From Microvirga splendida (GTDB taxonomy: Bacteria > Pseudomonadota > Alphaproteobacteria > Rhizobiales > Beijerinckiaceae), in contig NZ_JAELXT010000002.1 of NCBI RefSeq assembly GCF_016427565.1, forward strand, positions 248,001-312,000: 64,000 bases of DNA. Direction: 5' to 3'. Positions 36,792 to 45,369 of this stretch are shown piece after piece; within the stretch, counting starts at the first letter, position 1; each line of letters opens with the position of its first letter. Position numbers and translations under genes: made by a program. The notes under the pieces were generated by a model, which searched no databases, was not told the DNA's origin, and saw only the letters and a list, made by a program, of their open reading frames with translations.

Positions 36792-37361
36792 ATGTCCATC
36801 CCGACACTGATCTTCCGCTCTATCCGCTGGTCGGCCTGGGACGGCTGCGAGGCGGGGCTGGAGCATGTGGACATCCGGCCGGCCGATGGCGGGCTCGATA
36901 TCTCCGGCGTGGTGATCGCCCAGGAGGACGGGACCCGGTTCGGCCTTTCCTACCGTCTCAAGCTGGATGCCCTGTGGCACACGAGGGAGGTTCTCGTGAA
37001 AACCACCTCAGGCCACAGCCTGCACCTGGAGAGCGACGGCCACGGGCATTGGCGGGAGAACGGCAAGGAGCAGCCGGCGCTTCAGGGCTGCATCGACATC
37101 GACATCCAGGCGACCCCGGTCACCAACACCCTGCCGATCCGGCGTCTCGATCTGGAGACCGGCGAGAGCATGGAGATCCGCCTCTGCTACATCACCGTGC
37201 CGGATCTGACCGTCTTCGCCTCGAACCAGCGCTATACGGCGCTCGAGGCAGGCTCCCTCTACCGCTTCGAGAGCCTCGAGGACGGGTTCACCGCCGACCT
37301 GCCCGTGGATGCGGACGGCTTCGTGCTCGACTATCCCGGCTTGTTCAAGCGCCTGGGCTGA
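36792..37361 (+). CDS. Putative glycolipid-binding domain protein (PA1994-like)
   Basis: 189 aa from ATG 36792. Begins TLIFRSIRWSAWDGCEAGLE and continues with GLSYRLKLDALWHTREV, HWRENGKEQPALQGCIDIDI and TNTLPIRRLDLETGES, the conserved pattern of the putative glycolipid-binding fold (PF06475-type). No signal peptide. The fold resembles LolA/LolB lipid carriers, but function is unproven. The methyltransferase is 100 bp upstream and could share transcription. Confidence 0.85.
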   Translation: MSIPTLIFRSIRWSAWDGCEAGLEHVDIRPADGGLDISGVVIAQEDGTRFGLSYRLKLDALWHTREVLVKTTSGHSLHLESDGHGHWRENGKEQPALQGCIDIDIQATPVTNTLPIRRLDLETGESMEIRLCYITVPDLTVFASNQRYTALEAGSLYRFESLEDGFTADLPVDADGFVLDYPGLFKRLG

Positions 37362-37452
37362 GCGTCACAGCCGAGCCGTGACATCTGGGCACAGGAGATA
37401 GCGCTGGCGCCCACCCGCATTTTCAGTTAAGTCTTTGATATCGCATATAGTT

Positions 37453-37467
37453 TTTAGTCATTCTAAA
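37453..37467. promoter_or_regulatory. ICE-like (Irr) box before bfd
   Basis: TTTAG-TCATT-CTAAA, an inverted repeat in an AT-rich stretch ending 12 bases before the bfd ATG. It resembles the rhizobial iron control element (TTTAGAA...TTCTAAA type) bound by Irr, though shorter by about two bases. The position, overlapping the presumed promoter, suits repression in low iron. Confidence 0.5.
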
Positions 37468-37479
37468 CTAGAACAACAA

Positions 37480-37737
37480 ATGATCGTCTGTTCCTGCAAC
37501 ATCCTCTCCGACGGCGATGTCAAAGCCTGCCTGAAGCCGGGACCCGAGTGTCCCCGCACCCCGGCGCAGGTCTATCGCTGCCTGGGCTGCAGCCCCAATT
37601 GCGGGCGCTGCGCCCGGACGATCCGCGCCATCATGGACCAGGCCCTGGCCGCCGCGGGCGTGGAGCCCATCGCGGCCTGCCAGCGCGGCTGCTGTCCGAC
37701 CACCCTCGAAAAAGCCGCCGCCGAACCCACCCTTTGA
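37480..37737 (+). CDS. bfd: Bacterioferritin-associated ferredoxin Bfd
   Basis: 85 aa. [2Fe-2S] ligands are CSC near the N-terminus (Cys4, Cys6) and CGRC in CLGCSPNCGRCARTIRAIM. Bfd reduces ferric iron in bacterioferritin so it can leave the store. A further cysteine cluster (ACQRGCC) at the C-terminus is notable. ATG 37480 is chosen because MIVCSC is the family start. An ICE-like box lies just upstream, and bfr follows 190 bp later with a repeat between them. Confidence 0.92.
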   Translation: MIVCSCNILSDGDVKACLKPGPECPRTPAQVYRCLGCSPNCGRCARTIRAIMDQALAAAGVEPIAACQRGCCPTTLEKAAAEPTL

Positions 37738-37776
37738 ACAAAGGGGCTTCCACCCTAGTTGATAAATCCTCCAGAA

Positions 37777-37885
37777 CATCGGACCCAAAAGTGGATTGCA
37801 CTTTTGGGATCCATCCGATGCTCATTTTAAACTTGCGCATCGTTCTTCGCGGAAAACCGGCTCCACTTTTCCGCACGATGCGCTA
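37777..37885. repeat. RIME/Bru-RS-like palindromic repeat between bfd and bfr
   Basis: Two palindromes in tandem: CATCGGACCCAAAAGTGGAT with ATCCATCCGATG, and GCGCATCGTTCTTCGCGGAA with CCGCACGATGCGC. Same two-palindrome plan as the copy at 60505-60617. It occupies most of the bfd-bfr gap, so it lies inside the probable operon and could form a strong RNA hairpin between the two genes. Confidence 0.85.
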
Positions 37886-37928
37886 AGGATGACCGGCGCG
37901 TCGGCGCCGTTTGGACGAGAGGGTTAGG

Positions 37929-38414
37929 ATGAAGGGTGATCCCAAGGTAATCGAGTATCTCAATCGCGGCCTGCGCAGCGAGCTGACGGCGGTCAACCAG
38001 TACTGGCTGCATTACCGGCTCCTGGACGACTGGGGCTACAAGGAGCTTGCGAAGACCTGGCGCAAGGAATCCATCGAGGAGATGCACCACGCGGACCGCT
38101 TCATCGAGCGCATCATCTTCCTTGAGGGCTTCGCCAACCTGCAGGTGCTCGATCCCCTGCGCATCGGCCAGAACATCCAGGAAATCCTCGAATCCGACCT
38201 CGCGGCGGAATACGAAGCCCGCAACCTCTACGGCGAGGCGGCGGCTTATTGCGACAGCATCGGCGACCGGGTGTCCAAGAACCTGTTCGAGGAGCTGATG
38301 ACGGACGAGGAAGGCCATATCGACTTCCTTGAGACCCAGATCAACCTCGTCGAGCAGATCGGCATCGAGCTCTACGCCCAGAAGCACATCGGCGACCTCG
38401 ACGACGGGCATTGA
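37929..38414 (+). CDS. bfr: Bacterioferritin
   Basis: 161 aa, the normal length. Haem-containing iron storage 24-mer with a ferroxidase di-iron site. Visible ligands: [15 protein letters not shown] (Glu18), [18 protein letters not shown] (Glu51, His54 and the haem Met52), [14 protein letters not shown] (Glu94), [17 protein letters not shown] (Glu127, His130). The family start [15 protein letters not shown] fits ATG 37929. Works with the upstream Bfd. Confidence 0.97.
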   Translation: MKGDPKVIEYLNRGLRSELTAVNQYWLHYRLLDDWGYKELAKTWRKESIEEMHHADRFIERIIFLEGFANLQVLDPLRIGQNIQEILESDLAAEYEARNLYGEAAAYCDSIGDRVSKNLFEELMTDEEGHIDFLETQINLVEQIGIELYAQKHIGDLDDGH

Positions 38415-38478
38415 GCCCTTGCTCTAAAGAACTGACCTCATCCTGAGAGTCTGGCCCATAAAGGACCGGCAGCCCTCC

Positions 38479-38680
38479 TCACGTCATCACCGGCCTTGTG
38501 CCGGTGATCCCGATGCGGTGAGGCGCAACGCTTTTCAGCATCGGGATGGCCGGGACAAACCCGGCCATGACGGCACAGGTGTCATTCCCGGCCGGAGCGC
38601 AGCGGAGGGGAAGGGAATCCATGGCATTGCGCATGCGAGTGGATCCCCTTCCCTCGCCTACGGCTCGCCGGGGATGACAC
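38479..38680. repeat. Composite palindromic intergenic repeat, copy with flipped block
   Basis: Fills the 309-bp convergent gap between bfr and the Pat-type gene. Block 1 (38479-38573) is the reverse complement of 448-541 (CTCACGTCATCACCGGCCTT at its left edge). Block 2 (38579-38680) is in the same direction as 545-645 (GTGTCATTCCCGGCCGGAGC to CGGGGATGAC). Similarity is high in the arms and lower in the loops. No other feature is seen in this gap. Confidence 0.85.
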
Positions 38681-38723
38681 CCGGGACATGAACTTCGCCC
38701 GCAAGGGGGAGGGAAACTGCCCC

Positions 38724-41447
38724 TCACGTCGATTTCGCCAGCTTGCCGGGCTCCGCGATGGAGGCGATCGGCAGGGTCACGAGGCGTAGTTCCGGATCGT
38801 CCGGATCGATGCGGATCGTGAAGCCCAGGCTGCGGCACATGTCGAGCATGGTGGAGTTCTCGCGCAGCACCTGGCCCTCGACCTCGCGCAGGCCTTCCGC
38901 CTTGGCCCATTCGATCATCAGGCGCATCAGCTCCCAGCCCAGGCCCAGTCCCTTGAGATCCGAGCGGAGCAGGATTCCGTATTCGCCGGTCTCGTGGTTC
39001 GCATCCGCATGGAGCCGGACCGCGCCCATCATCTCGCCCGTCTCCCCGTCAAAGGCCACGAAGGCGATGGCGCGGGCGTAATCGAGCTGGGTCAGGCGCG
39101 CCAGGAAGGTGTGGCTGAAGTCGCGCACCGGCGCGAAGAAGCGCAGGCGCAGGTCCTCCGGGGTGATCTTCTCGAAGAAGCGCCGGAACTCGTCCTCGTC
39201 CTCCGGGCGCACGGGCCTCACGAAAGCGTTCCTGCCGTTGCGCAGGCCGATGGTGCGCTCCCATTCCTTCGGGTACGGCCGCACCGCGAAGCGCGGATGT
39301 CCGCTGCCCTTGCGGGTCTCGGGCGCCACCGCCACGCGGGCATCGACCGCGATCACGCCGGTCTCGTCGGCGAGCAGCGGGTTGATGTCGAGCTCGCGGA
39401 TCTCGGGGATGTCAGCGGCCATCTGGGCGAGCTTCACGAGGGTGAGGGCAATGGCCCCCTCGTCGGCCGCCGGAACGTCGCGATAGGCCTTGAGCCGGCG
39501 CGACACCCGGGTGCGGTCGATGAGATCGTGCGCAAGCTTCAGGTCGAGGGGCGGCAGGGCCAGCGCCTTGTCGTTGATCACTTCCACGGCCGTGCCGCCG
39601 CGCCCGAAGAGCACCACGGGGCCGAAGGACGGATCGTCGGCAATGCCCATGATCAGCTCGCGGGCCTTGGTCCGGCGCACCATCGGCTGCACCGTGACGC
39701 CGGCCACATGCGCCCCCGGCTTCAGGCGCGCCGCGCGCTCGAAGATGTCGGCGGCAGCTTTTCGCACCGCCTCCTCGGTGGTGAGATCGAGCTTCACGCC
39801 GCCGATATCGGATTTGTGCACGATGTCGGGCGAGAGAACTTTGACTGCCACCGTGCCGCCCTCGGCGATGATCGGGCGTGCGACCTCCGCGGCCTCGTCC
39901 GGCGTGGTCGCGAGCACGACAGGCGCGGTGGGGATGTCGTAGCTCTTCAGCAGCGCATTGACCTCGAGCGGATCGAGCCAGCGTCGGTTCTGCGAAACCA
40001 CATGATCCACGATGGCGCGGGCAGCTTGCACATCCGGCTCGAAATCGTGCGGAAGGTCGTCGGGCGTCTCCATCAGCTGGTTCTGCGCCTCGCGGTAGCG
40101 CACGAGCTGCATGAACCCGCGCACTGCATCGGCCTCCGTGGCGAAATGCGGAATGCGCGCCTCCTCGAACACCCGAGCGGATTCCGGATCCTCGCCGATC
40201 CAGGCGGCGAAGACCGGCTTCTGGCGATAGCCCCTCGCCCGGTCCTTTTTCACGACATTCACGATGGATGAGGCCACGTCCGAGGCCCTGGCCACGGCCG
40301 TCGGCACGTTGAGGATGAGAACGGCATCGTTCTCGGGGTCGGCGAGCAGCGCCTCCAGGGCGCCGGCGTAACGCTCAGGGTTCGCATCGCCGATGATGTC
40401 GATGGGGTTCGCCTTCGACCAGGTCTGCGGCAGGATGGCATCGAGCGAATTGCGGGTCGTCTCGGAAATGGTCGCGAGCGTCCCGCCGAGATCCACCAGC
40501 CGGTCGACCGCGAGAACCCCGATACCACCGCCATTGGTAAGAACTGCCAATCGGCTTCCAGGGAACGGTTTCTGACGCCCCAAGGTCTCCGCCGCGGCGA
40601 AGAGCTGGTCGAGATCGAGCACGCGCAGCAATCCGGCGCGTCGGAAGGCGGCATCGTAGACCGAATCGGAGCCCGCCAGCGCGCCCGTATGCGTGGCGGC
40701 GGCCTTGGCTCCCTGCGCATGCCGCCCGGCCTTGATCACCACCACGGGCTTCACGCGCGACGCGGCACGGGCCGCCGACATGAACTTCTTCGCGTTGTCG
40801 ATGGACTCGATGTAGAGCAGGATCGCCCTCGTCCCGCTGTCGGCGGAGAAGAAATCGAGGCAGTCGCTGAAATCCACGTCGACCTTGTCGCCGAGCGACA
40901 CGATGGCCGAGAAGCCCACATTCCGCTGCGCCGCCCATTCGACGAGTCCCGCCGCCACTGCGCCCGACTGGGAGACGAGCGCCAGGTCGCCCGGCTTGGC
41001 GCTGTGAGCCGCAAAGCTCGCATTCATCTTGGCCCGGGGAGCCAGCACGCCGATGCAGTTGGGCCCGACGACCCGCAGCCCATGCGCGCGCGCCGCGAGC
41101 CGAACCTGTTCGCTCAAGGAACCATCGCCATAGCCCATGCCGGCCGTTGCCACGATGGCGACGCTTACGCCGGCCCGCCCGGCCTCCTCGATCACGCCGG
41201 GCACCCTCTCCGGCGGCACCGCGACAACGACGAGATCGGGAATCTCCGGCAGCTCGGCCAGGGACGGGAAGCACGGCCTCCCCTCGATCTCCACATGATG
41301 GGGATTGACGGACACGATGTCGCCCTCGAAGCCGCCGGCAATCAGATTGCGCAGGAAGGTCAGGCCGAGGGAGCCGGGTCGGGGGCTCGTGCCGACGACC
41401 GCGATGGAGCGCGGGGCGAGCATCTTGTCGAGGCGATAGGTGGACAT
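38724..41447 (-). CDS. Pat-type protein acetyltransferase: acyl-CoA synthetase (NDP-forming)-like plus GNAT
   Basis: 907 aa from ATG 41447, with AAGGA upstream; the longer frame lacks an SD. Domain order: CoA-binding Rossmann domain (PRSIAVVGTSPRPGSLG, about 10-130), succinyl-CoA ligase-like domains (ALVSQSGAVAAGLVEWAAQR; ATHTGALAGSD), an ATP-grasp domain (VAVKVLSPDIVHKSDIGGVK), then a GNAT domain from about 730 (LTQLDYARAIAFVAFDGETG; LGWELMRLMIEWAKAEGLRE). This layout is that of Salmonella Pat/E. coli PatZ and Rhodopseudomonas Pat, which acetylate and inactivate acyl-CoA synthetases. Convergent with bfr. Confidence 0.92.
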   Translation of the reverse strand: MSTYRLDKMLAPRSIAVVGTSPRPGSLGLTFLRNLIAGGFEGDIVSVNPHHVEIEGRPCFPSLAELPEIPDLVVVAVPPERVPGVIEEAGRAGVSVAIVATAGMGYGDGSLSEQVRLAARAHGLRVVGPNCIGVLAPRAKMNASFAAHSAKPGDLALVSQSGAVAAGLVEWAAQRNVGFSAIVSLGDKVDVDFSDCLDFFSADSGTRAILLYIESIDNAKKFMSAARAASRVKPVVVIKAGRHAQGAKAAATHTGALAGSDSVYDAAFRRAGLLRVLDLDQLFAAAETLGRQKPFPGSRLAVLTNGGGIGVLAVDRLVDLGGTLATISETTRNSLDAILPQTWSKANPIDIIGDANPERYAGALEALLADPENDAVLILNVPTAVARASDVASSIVNVVKKDRARGYRQKPVFAAWIGEDPESARVFEEARIPHFATEADAVRGFMQLVRYREAQNQLMETPDDLPHDFEPDVQAARAIVDHVVSQNRRWLDPLEVNALLKSYDIPTAPVVLATTPDEAAEVARPIIAEGGTVAVKVLSPDIVHKSDIGGVKLDLTTEEAVRKAAADIFERAARLKPGAHVAGVTVQPMVRRTKARELIMGIADDPSFGPVVLFGRGGTAVEVINDKALALPPLDLKLAHDLIDRTRVSRRLKAYRDVPAADEGAIALTLVKLAQMAADIPEIRELDINPLLADETGVIAVDARVAVAPETRKGSGHPRFAVRPYPKEWERTIGLRNGRNAFVRPVRPEDEDEFRRFFEKITPEDLRLRFFAPVRDFSHTFLARLTQLDYARAIAFVAFDGETGEMMGAVRLHADANHETGEYGILLRSDLKGLGLGWELMRLMIEWAKAEGLREVEGQVLRENSTMLDMCRSLGFTIRIDPDDPELRLVTLPIASIAEPGKLAKST

Positions 41448-41555
41448 TGGGATCCTTCGTCTCGTGGACATTGCAGGGCGGAGCAGGCCACCAGAACCTA
41501 TTGCGCCCGGCTGTAAGCGCAAGTCACTCCGGCGGCTTCGATCGATCGCACAGGA

Positions 41556-42056
41556 TCACGAGCGGGTGTCAGTTCCGTGAAGACGACGATCATCGCCCTC
41601 TCCGGTTCGATGGCGCGTCCATCGATAATGCGCATCAGGGGTGCACTCCTCATTGCCGGAGCCATCGGTCAGCTCCACAAGCCTGAAGCCGTGACGCTCG
41701 TAGAAGCGGCGCGCCTGCGCGTTCGCCTGGAAGGTCCAGAGATTCAGCTCCTCGGCCTTCTCCCGGACGGCTGTCAGAAGAGCCAGCCCGGCCCCGCGGC
41801 CGTGCCATGCCGGATCGACATAGAGATGATCGAGCCAATCCTGCTTCAGGACAGCAAACCCGATCAGCCGGCTCTCATCCTCGGCCAGCCAGATCGTGGA
41901 GGATGGAAAGACGTGCCCCTGAAAGAAAGCCAGATCCTGCTCCGGCGAGTGGATCTCGGGCAGGTAAGGCAGGCAGGCTCTGCGCACCTCGCGGTGCAGC
42001 CGGGCGACAGCCTTCATGTCGTCAGCGGAAGCATGCCGCAGAACGAAGCTGCGCAC
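41556..42056 (-). CDS. GNAT-family N-acetyltransferase
   Basis: 166 aa. The acetyl-CoA-binding motif is in LDHLYVDPAWHGRGAGLALL, with FQANAQARRFYERHGFRLVE before the C-terminus. The start is GTG 42056, which shares one base with the TAG stop of the upstream histidine kinase, so the pair is coupled. Substrate unknown. A role in the kinase pathway is conceivable but the overlap alone does not prove it. Confidence 0.9.
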   Translation of the reverse strand: MRSFVLRHASADDMKAVARLHREVRRACLPYLPEIHSPEQDLAFFQGHVFPSSTIWLAEDESRLIGFAVLKQDWLDHLYVDPAWHGRGAGLALLTAVREKAEELNLWTFQANAQARRFYERHGFRLVELTDGSGNEECTPDAHYRWTRHRTGEGDDRRLHGTDTRS

Positions 42057-44755
42057 TATTCAGCCCAGACCCGCGTCGGCGGGAAGATCACCTCGACGAG
42101 CGTTCCCTCGCTCGGCCGGCTGGAGATCTGCAGCGCTCCCTTGTTTGCCTCAACCAGGGCCTTGGTGAGGGGCAGGCCGAGCCCCGTGCCGCCGCGCTTG
42201 CGCGAGGTGGCGAGCTGGCGGAAGGGTTCGAGGGCGGCCTCAACCTCCTCCGACGTCATGCCGATGCCGGTATCGCGGACCCGGAAGGCCACCTCGCCCC
42301 GGTCGGTCACGGCCGTGGAGACGATCACCTGTCCGCCCGCATCGGTGAACTTGATGGCGTTGGACACGAGATTGAGCACGATCTGGCGCACGGATCGCTC
42401 ATCGGCCACCACCGGCGGCAGCTTGGGCGCGAAGCTCATCCGCATGACGATCCGGTCGCGGGCGGCCTGCGGCTGAAGCAGGGCCACACAGCTGGAGACA
42501 AGGTCGTTCAGGCTCACGCCCGTGAACGAGAGCTCCAGGCGGCCCGCCTCGATCTTGGCGAGATCCAGAAGGTCGTTCACGAGGCTGATCACATGGGAGC
42601 CTGAGGCGTGAACGTCCTTGAGATATTCCTTGTAGCGGTCGTTGCCGATAGGCCCGAACCGTTCCTCGAGCATCACCTCCGCGAAACCCAGGATGGCGTT
42701 CAGGGGCGTGCGGATCTCATGGCTGATCTTGGCCAGAAGATCGGATTTCTGGGCGCTGGCTTCCTCGGCTGCGTGCTTGGCGCCGATCAGCTCGCCCTCG
42801 GCCTTCTTGAAGGCCGTGATGTCGCGCAGCACGGCGCAGAACCGGCGCTCAGGGCCGTCGCCCAGGCGGCCCATGGTCATGAAGAGCGGGATGGACCCGC
42901 CCTGGCGCTCCCGGCCGAGCACTTCGCGTCCGTCGTTGAGCAGGCTGCCGACGCCCGGCGAGCGCAGGCGCTCGAGGTAATCGAGGGCGACGATGTGGCT
43001 CTCGGGCGCCAGCAGCACCGTGATGGCATCGCCCGCCACCGCCCGCTCGTCATAGCCGAAGAGCGCCTCGGCCGAACGGTTGAGGGAGAGGATGCGCCCC
43101 GTCTCGTTGAGCACGATCACGCCATCGGTTGCCGTATCGAGGATCGCTTCCAGCTCGTGGACGCGGTGGTCCGTGGATGGAGGCGGAGCATCCGCCTTGG
43201 AAGCCCTGCGGATCACCAGGAGATCCGCTTCCCCGCCATCCCACTCGGCCGACGAGGCGCGGACCGTGACGGCGATGTTCTCGCCGCCGCGGGTCGTCAG
43301 GGAGAGAGCCGAGTCTTCCTCGCCAGAGCCTCCGAGGGCGGGAGAACCGCGAAACAGGTGCACGAGGCCGCCATCGGCCTGAACCTGCTCCACATTGTCA
43401 TAGCCGGTCAGACCGAGCAGGAAACGGTTGGCGAAGAGAACGCGCTCCCCGCGATGGATCAGGATGCCGATGGGCAGCCGGTCGAGGATGGGGTCGCTGC
43501 CGGCCGGAGAGACGGCTGGCCCGGAGGAAGCGTCTCTCTCAGCTGCAGGTGCCGTCTGTTCGGAGCCGCCGGGCTGATCGGAGGATTTGTCCTGAGACGA
43601 CCCCTCCTCCAGCCGGGCGCCGAGCGCCCGCGCGATTTCCCGAAACGCGTTGCGCTCTGCGTCGGAAAGGGTCGATCCGGGCGCCGGCCTGTCCGCAGGC
43701 TTGCGCTGCGGTGCAGGTTCAGGCGGAGCGGTGCTGGAGAGAGCCTCCGCGACCTGCTCCCGAAGATTGGTGAACCAGCTCTCCTCGTCGGGCGCATCGC
43801 TCTCGGCCTCCTGCTCCTGCGAAGGCATCTCCTCCGGCGGATGGAACGGGAAGGTATCGTCGGGGACGAGGCTCTGAGCGATCAGATCCTCCTGGCTGCT
43901 CCCGGAGCTGCCTGCGGGCCTCTCATCGGTTTCCCGCTCGCGCGCCGCGTCCATGCGCAGCAGGCCGAAGCCCCGGAAGCCCGTCAGCTCCCGGTCCATG
44001 CTGAACACGGGCATGCCGGCCCAATCGACAGGCACCTGTAAAGGGGCGTTGTCGATGGTCCAGAAGACGGTTCGCCCGCTCCAGGTATCGCGACGGGCAA
44101 ACAGGTCTGCAACGGCGCGGTCCGGATCTTCGACGACCGAACGGGACACCTCGTCCCAGGTCCGCCCGACGATATTGGCCGCAACGGGCCCCACGGCTTG
44201 GGCAAGCTCCGGCGAGACTTCGGTGAAACGGGTCTGCGCATCCGCCTGCCAGATGAAACGGATCACGCCGCGGGGCTGGTCCGCTTGCGGAGCGGGATCG
44301 CCTGAGATCTCAGCGACCTGCTCCTGAGCCGGGGCACTCTCATCGGCCGCTTGGGGCGCGCGGGGACGCCCTGCCCTGTTTGACGATCCGGTGAATGCCG
44401 TCACCAGCACGGGCTCGCCGTCGTCCAAAGCCGCCAGGCGGCAGGCACAGGCAACCGGAAGCCACGGACGGGCCGGATCGAGCCTGAGACGCTCCACCCG
44501 GACACCCTCATGGGGAGCAAGGCCGTTGGCGAGAGCCCTGATGCGCTCGCGGGCCCGGAAATCGCGCAACACCCGTCCGGACGGGTCGGTAAAGGCGCTC
44601 CTCGATCCTTCAGCGCCGGGCGATGCCCAGAGCAGCCTCTCCCCTGTCCGATCCCAGACGAACGCGACCGCACCCGGCTCGGCGAGCAGGCCCAGGCCCG
44701 GCTCGGCGGCGAGCCGCGCGATCAAACGTTCGAATGGGTTGGGGCCACCCGTCAT
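42056..44755 (-). CDS. PAS-domain sensor histidine kinase, PdhS-like
   Basis: 899 aa from ATG 44755 (a TTG one codon earlier is less likely). No clear transmembrane segment, so cytoplasmic. The N-terminal half is divergent PAS-like sequence and Pro/Glu/Ser-rich linker. Two recognisable PAS domains follow (LPIGILIHRGERVLFANRFL; AILDTATDGVIVLNETGRIL). The HisKA H-box is SHEIRTPLNAILGFAEVM, then EERFGPIGNDRYKEYLKDVH. HATPase N, G1 and G2 boxes: LNLVSNAIKFTD, RDTGIGM, GGTGLGLPLTKALV. The region after the H-box closely matches the PdhS/DivJ/PleC cell-cycle kinases of Rhizobiales that act on DivK. Coupled to a GNAT gene. Confidence 0.88.
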   Translation of the reverse strand: MTGGPNPFERLIARLAAEPGLGLLAEPGAVAFVWDRTGERLLWASPGAEGSRSAFTDPSGRVLRDFRARERIRALANGLAPHEGVRVERLRLDPARPWLPVACACRLAALDDGEPVLVTAFTGSSNRAGRPRAPQAADESAPAQEQVAEISGDPAPQADQPRGVIRFIWQADAQTRFTEVSPELAQAVGPVAANIVGRTWDEVSRSVVEDPDRAVADLFARRDTWSGRTVFWTIDNAPLQVPVDWAGMPVFSMDRELTGFRGFGLLRMDAARERETDERPAGSSGSSQEDLIAQSLVPDDTFPFHPPEEMPSQEQEAESDAPDEESWFTNLREQVAEALSSTAPPEPAPQRKPADRPAPGSTLSDAERNAFREIARALGARLEEGSSQDKSSDQPGGSEQTAPAAERDASSGPAVSPAGSDPILDRLPIGILIHRGERVLFANRFLLGLTGYDNVEQVQADGGLVHLFRGSPALGGSGEEDSALSLTTRGGENIAVTVRASSAEWDGGEADLLVIRRASKADAPPPSTDHRVHELEAILDTATDGVIVLNETGRILSLNRSAEALFGYDERAVAGDAITVLLAPESHIVALDYLERLRSPGVGSLLNDGREVLGRERQGGSIPLFMTMGRLGDGPERRFCAVLRDITAFKKAEGELIGAKHAAEEASAQKSDLLAKISHEIRTPLNAILGFAEVMLEERFGPIGNDRYKEYLKDVHASGSHVISLVNDLLDLAKIEAGRLELSFTGVSLNDLVSSCVALLQPQAARDRIVMRMSFAPKLPPVVADERSVRQIVLNLVSNAIKFTDAGGQVIVSTAVTDRGEVAFRVRDTGIGMTSEEVEAALEPFRQLATSRKRGGTGLGLPLTKALVEANKGALQISSRPSEGTLVEVIFPPTRVWAE

Positions 44756-44898
44756 CAACGGTCCTTGCCACGACTGCCGCGGAAACTCTTCAGGCTAGGC
44801 TTCTAGACTAATATCTGCGGTCAAGCATGCAAGGCGGAACCCTTGAATCCGTTTACTTTGAGGTAACCTTAATAACACAAGGCATAAAGGAGTTGATT

Positions 44899-44931
44899 TT
44901 GCAGCGCACAATGTGATATTGCACTGCACAA
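44899..44931 (+). promoter_or_regulatory. PhaR-like direct repeats upstream of the phasin gene
   Basis: TTGCAGCGCACAA (44899-44911) and TTGCACTGCACAA (44919-44931) share TTGCA-NN-GCACAA and start 20 bases apart, two helical turns. TGC/GCA-rich boxes are what alphaproteobacterial PhaR repressors bind at phasin promoters. They lie 25 bases before the phasin ATG. Confidence 0.6.
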
Positions 44932-44955
44932 ATGCCTTCAAACAAGGAGCATGTC

Positions 44956-45336
44956 ATGGCAGCGAACCAACCCCAAGGTTACGAAATTCCCCCGGAGATG
45001 CGCGACTTCGCCGAGAAGAGCGTCGATCAGGCCCGCAAGGCCATCGATGGCTTCATGACCGCGGCTCAGAAGACGGCCGACACGTTCGAAGGCTCGGCCA
45101 CCACGGTCCAGGCCAGCGCCCGCGACGCCGCCCGCAAGACCTTCACCTACACCGAGCAGAACCTGAACGCGGCCTTCGACCTCGCTCAGAGGATGGTTCG
45201 CGCCAAGGACATGCAGGAAGCGATGCAGATCCAAGCCGAGTTCGTGCGCAGCCAGTTCGAGGCGATGCAGACCCAGATGAAGGAATTCGGCTCCATGGCG
45301 CAGTCGGCCATGAAGCAGCCGGGCTCCAAGAAGTAA
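44956..45336 (+). CDS. Phasin family protein
   Basis: 126 aa from ATG 44956; AAGGAG (44944-44949) sits six bases upstream, ruling out ATG 44932. Phasin pattern: EMRDFAEKSVDQARKAIDGF, then FTYTEQNLNAAFDLAQRMVR and AKDMQEAMQIQAEFVRSQFE. Phasins coat polyhydroxyalkanoate granules; this is the usual short amphipathic helical form. Two direct repeats upstream suit PhaR repression when no polymer is present. Followed by a second phasin. Confidence 0.93.
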   Translation: MAANQPQGYEIPPEMRDFAEKSVDQARKAIDGFMTAAQKTADTFEGSATTVQASARDAARKTFTYTEQNLNAAFDLAQRMVRAKDMQEAMQIQAEFVRSQFEAMQTQMKEFGSMAQSAMKQPGSKK

Positions 45337-45369
45337 GACCCTCTCCAACAGCACCGCGAGGACCTCACG

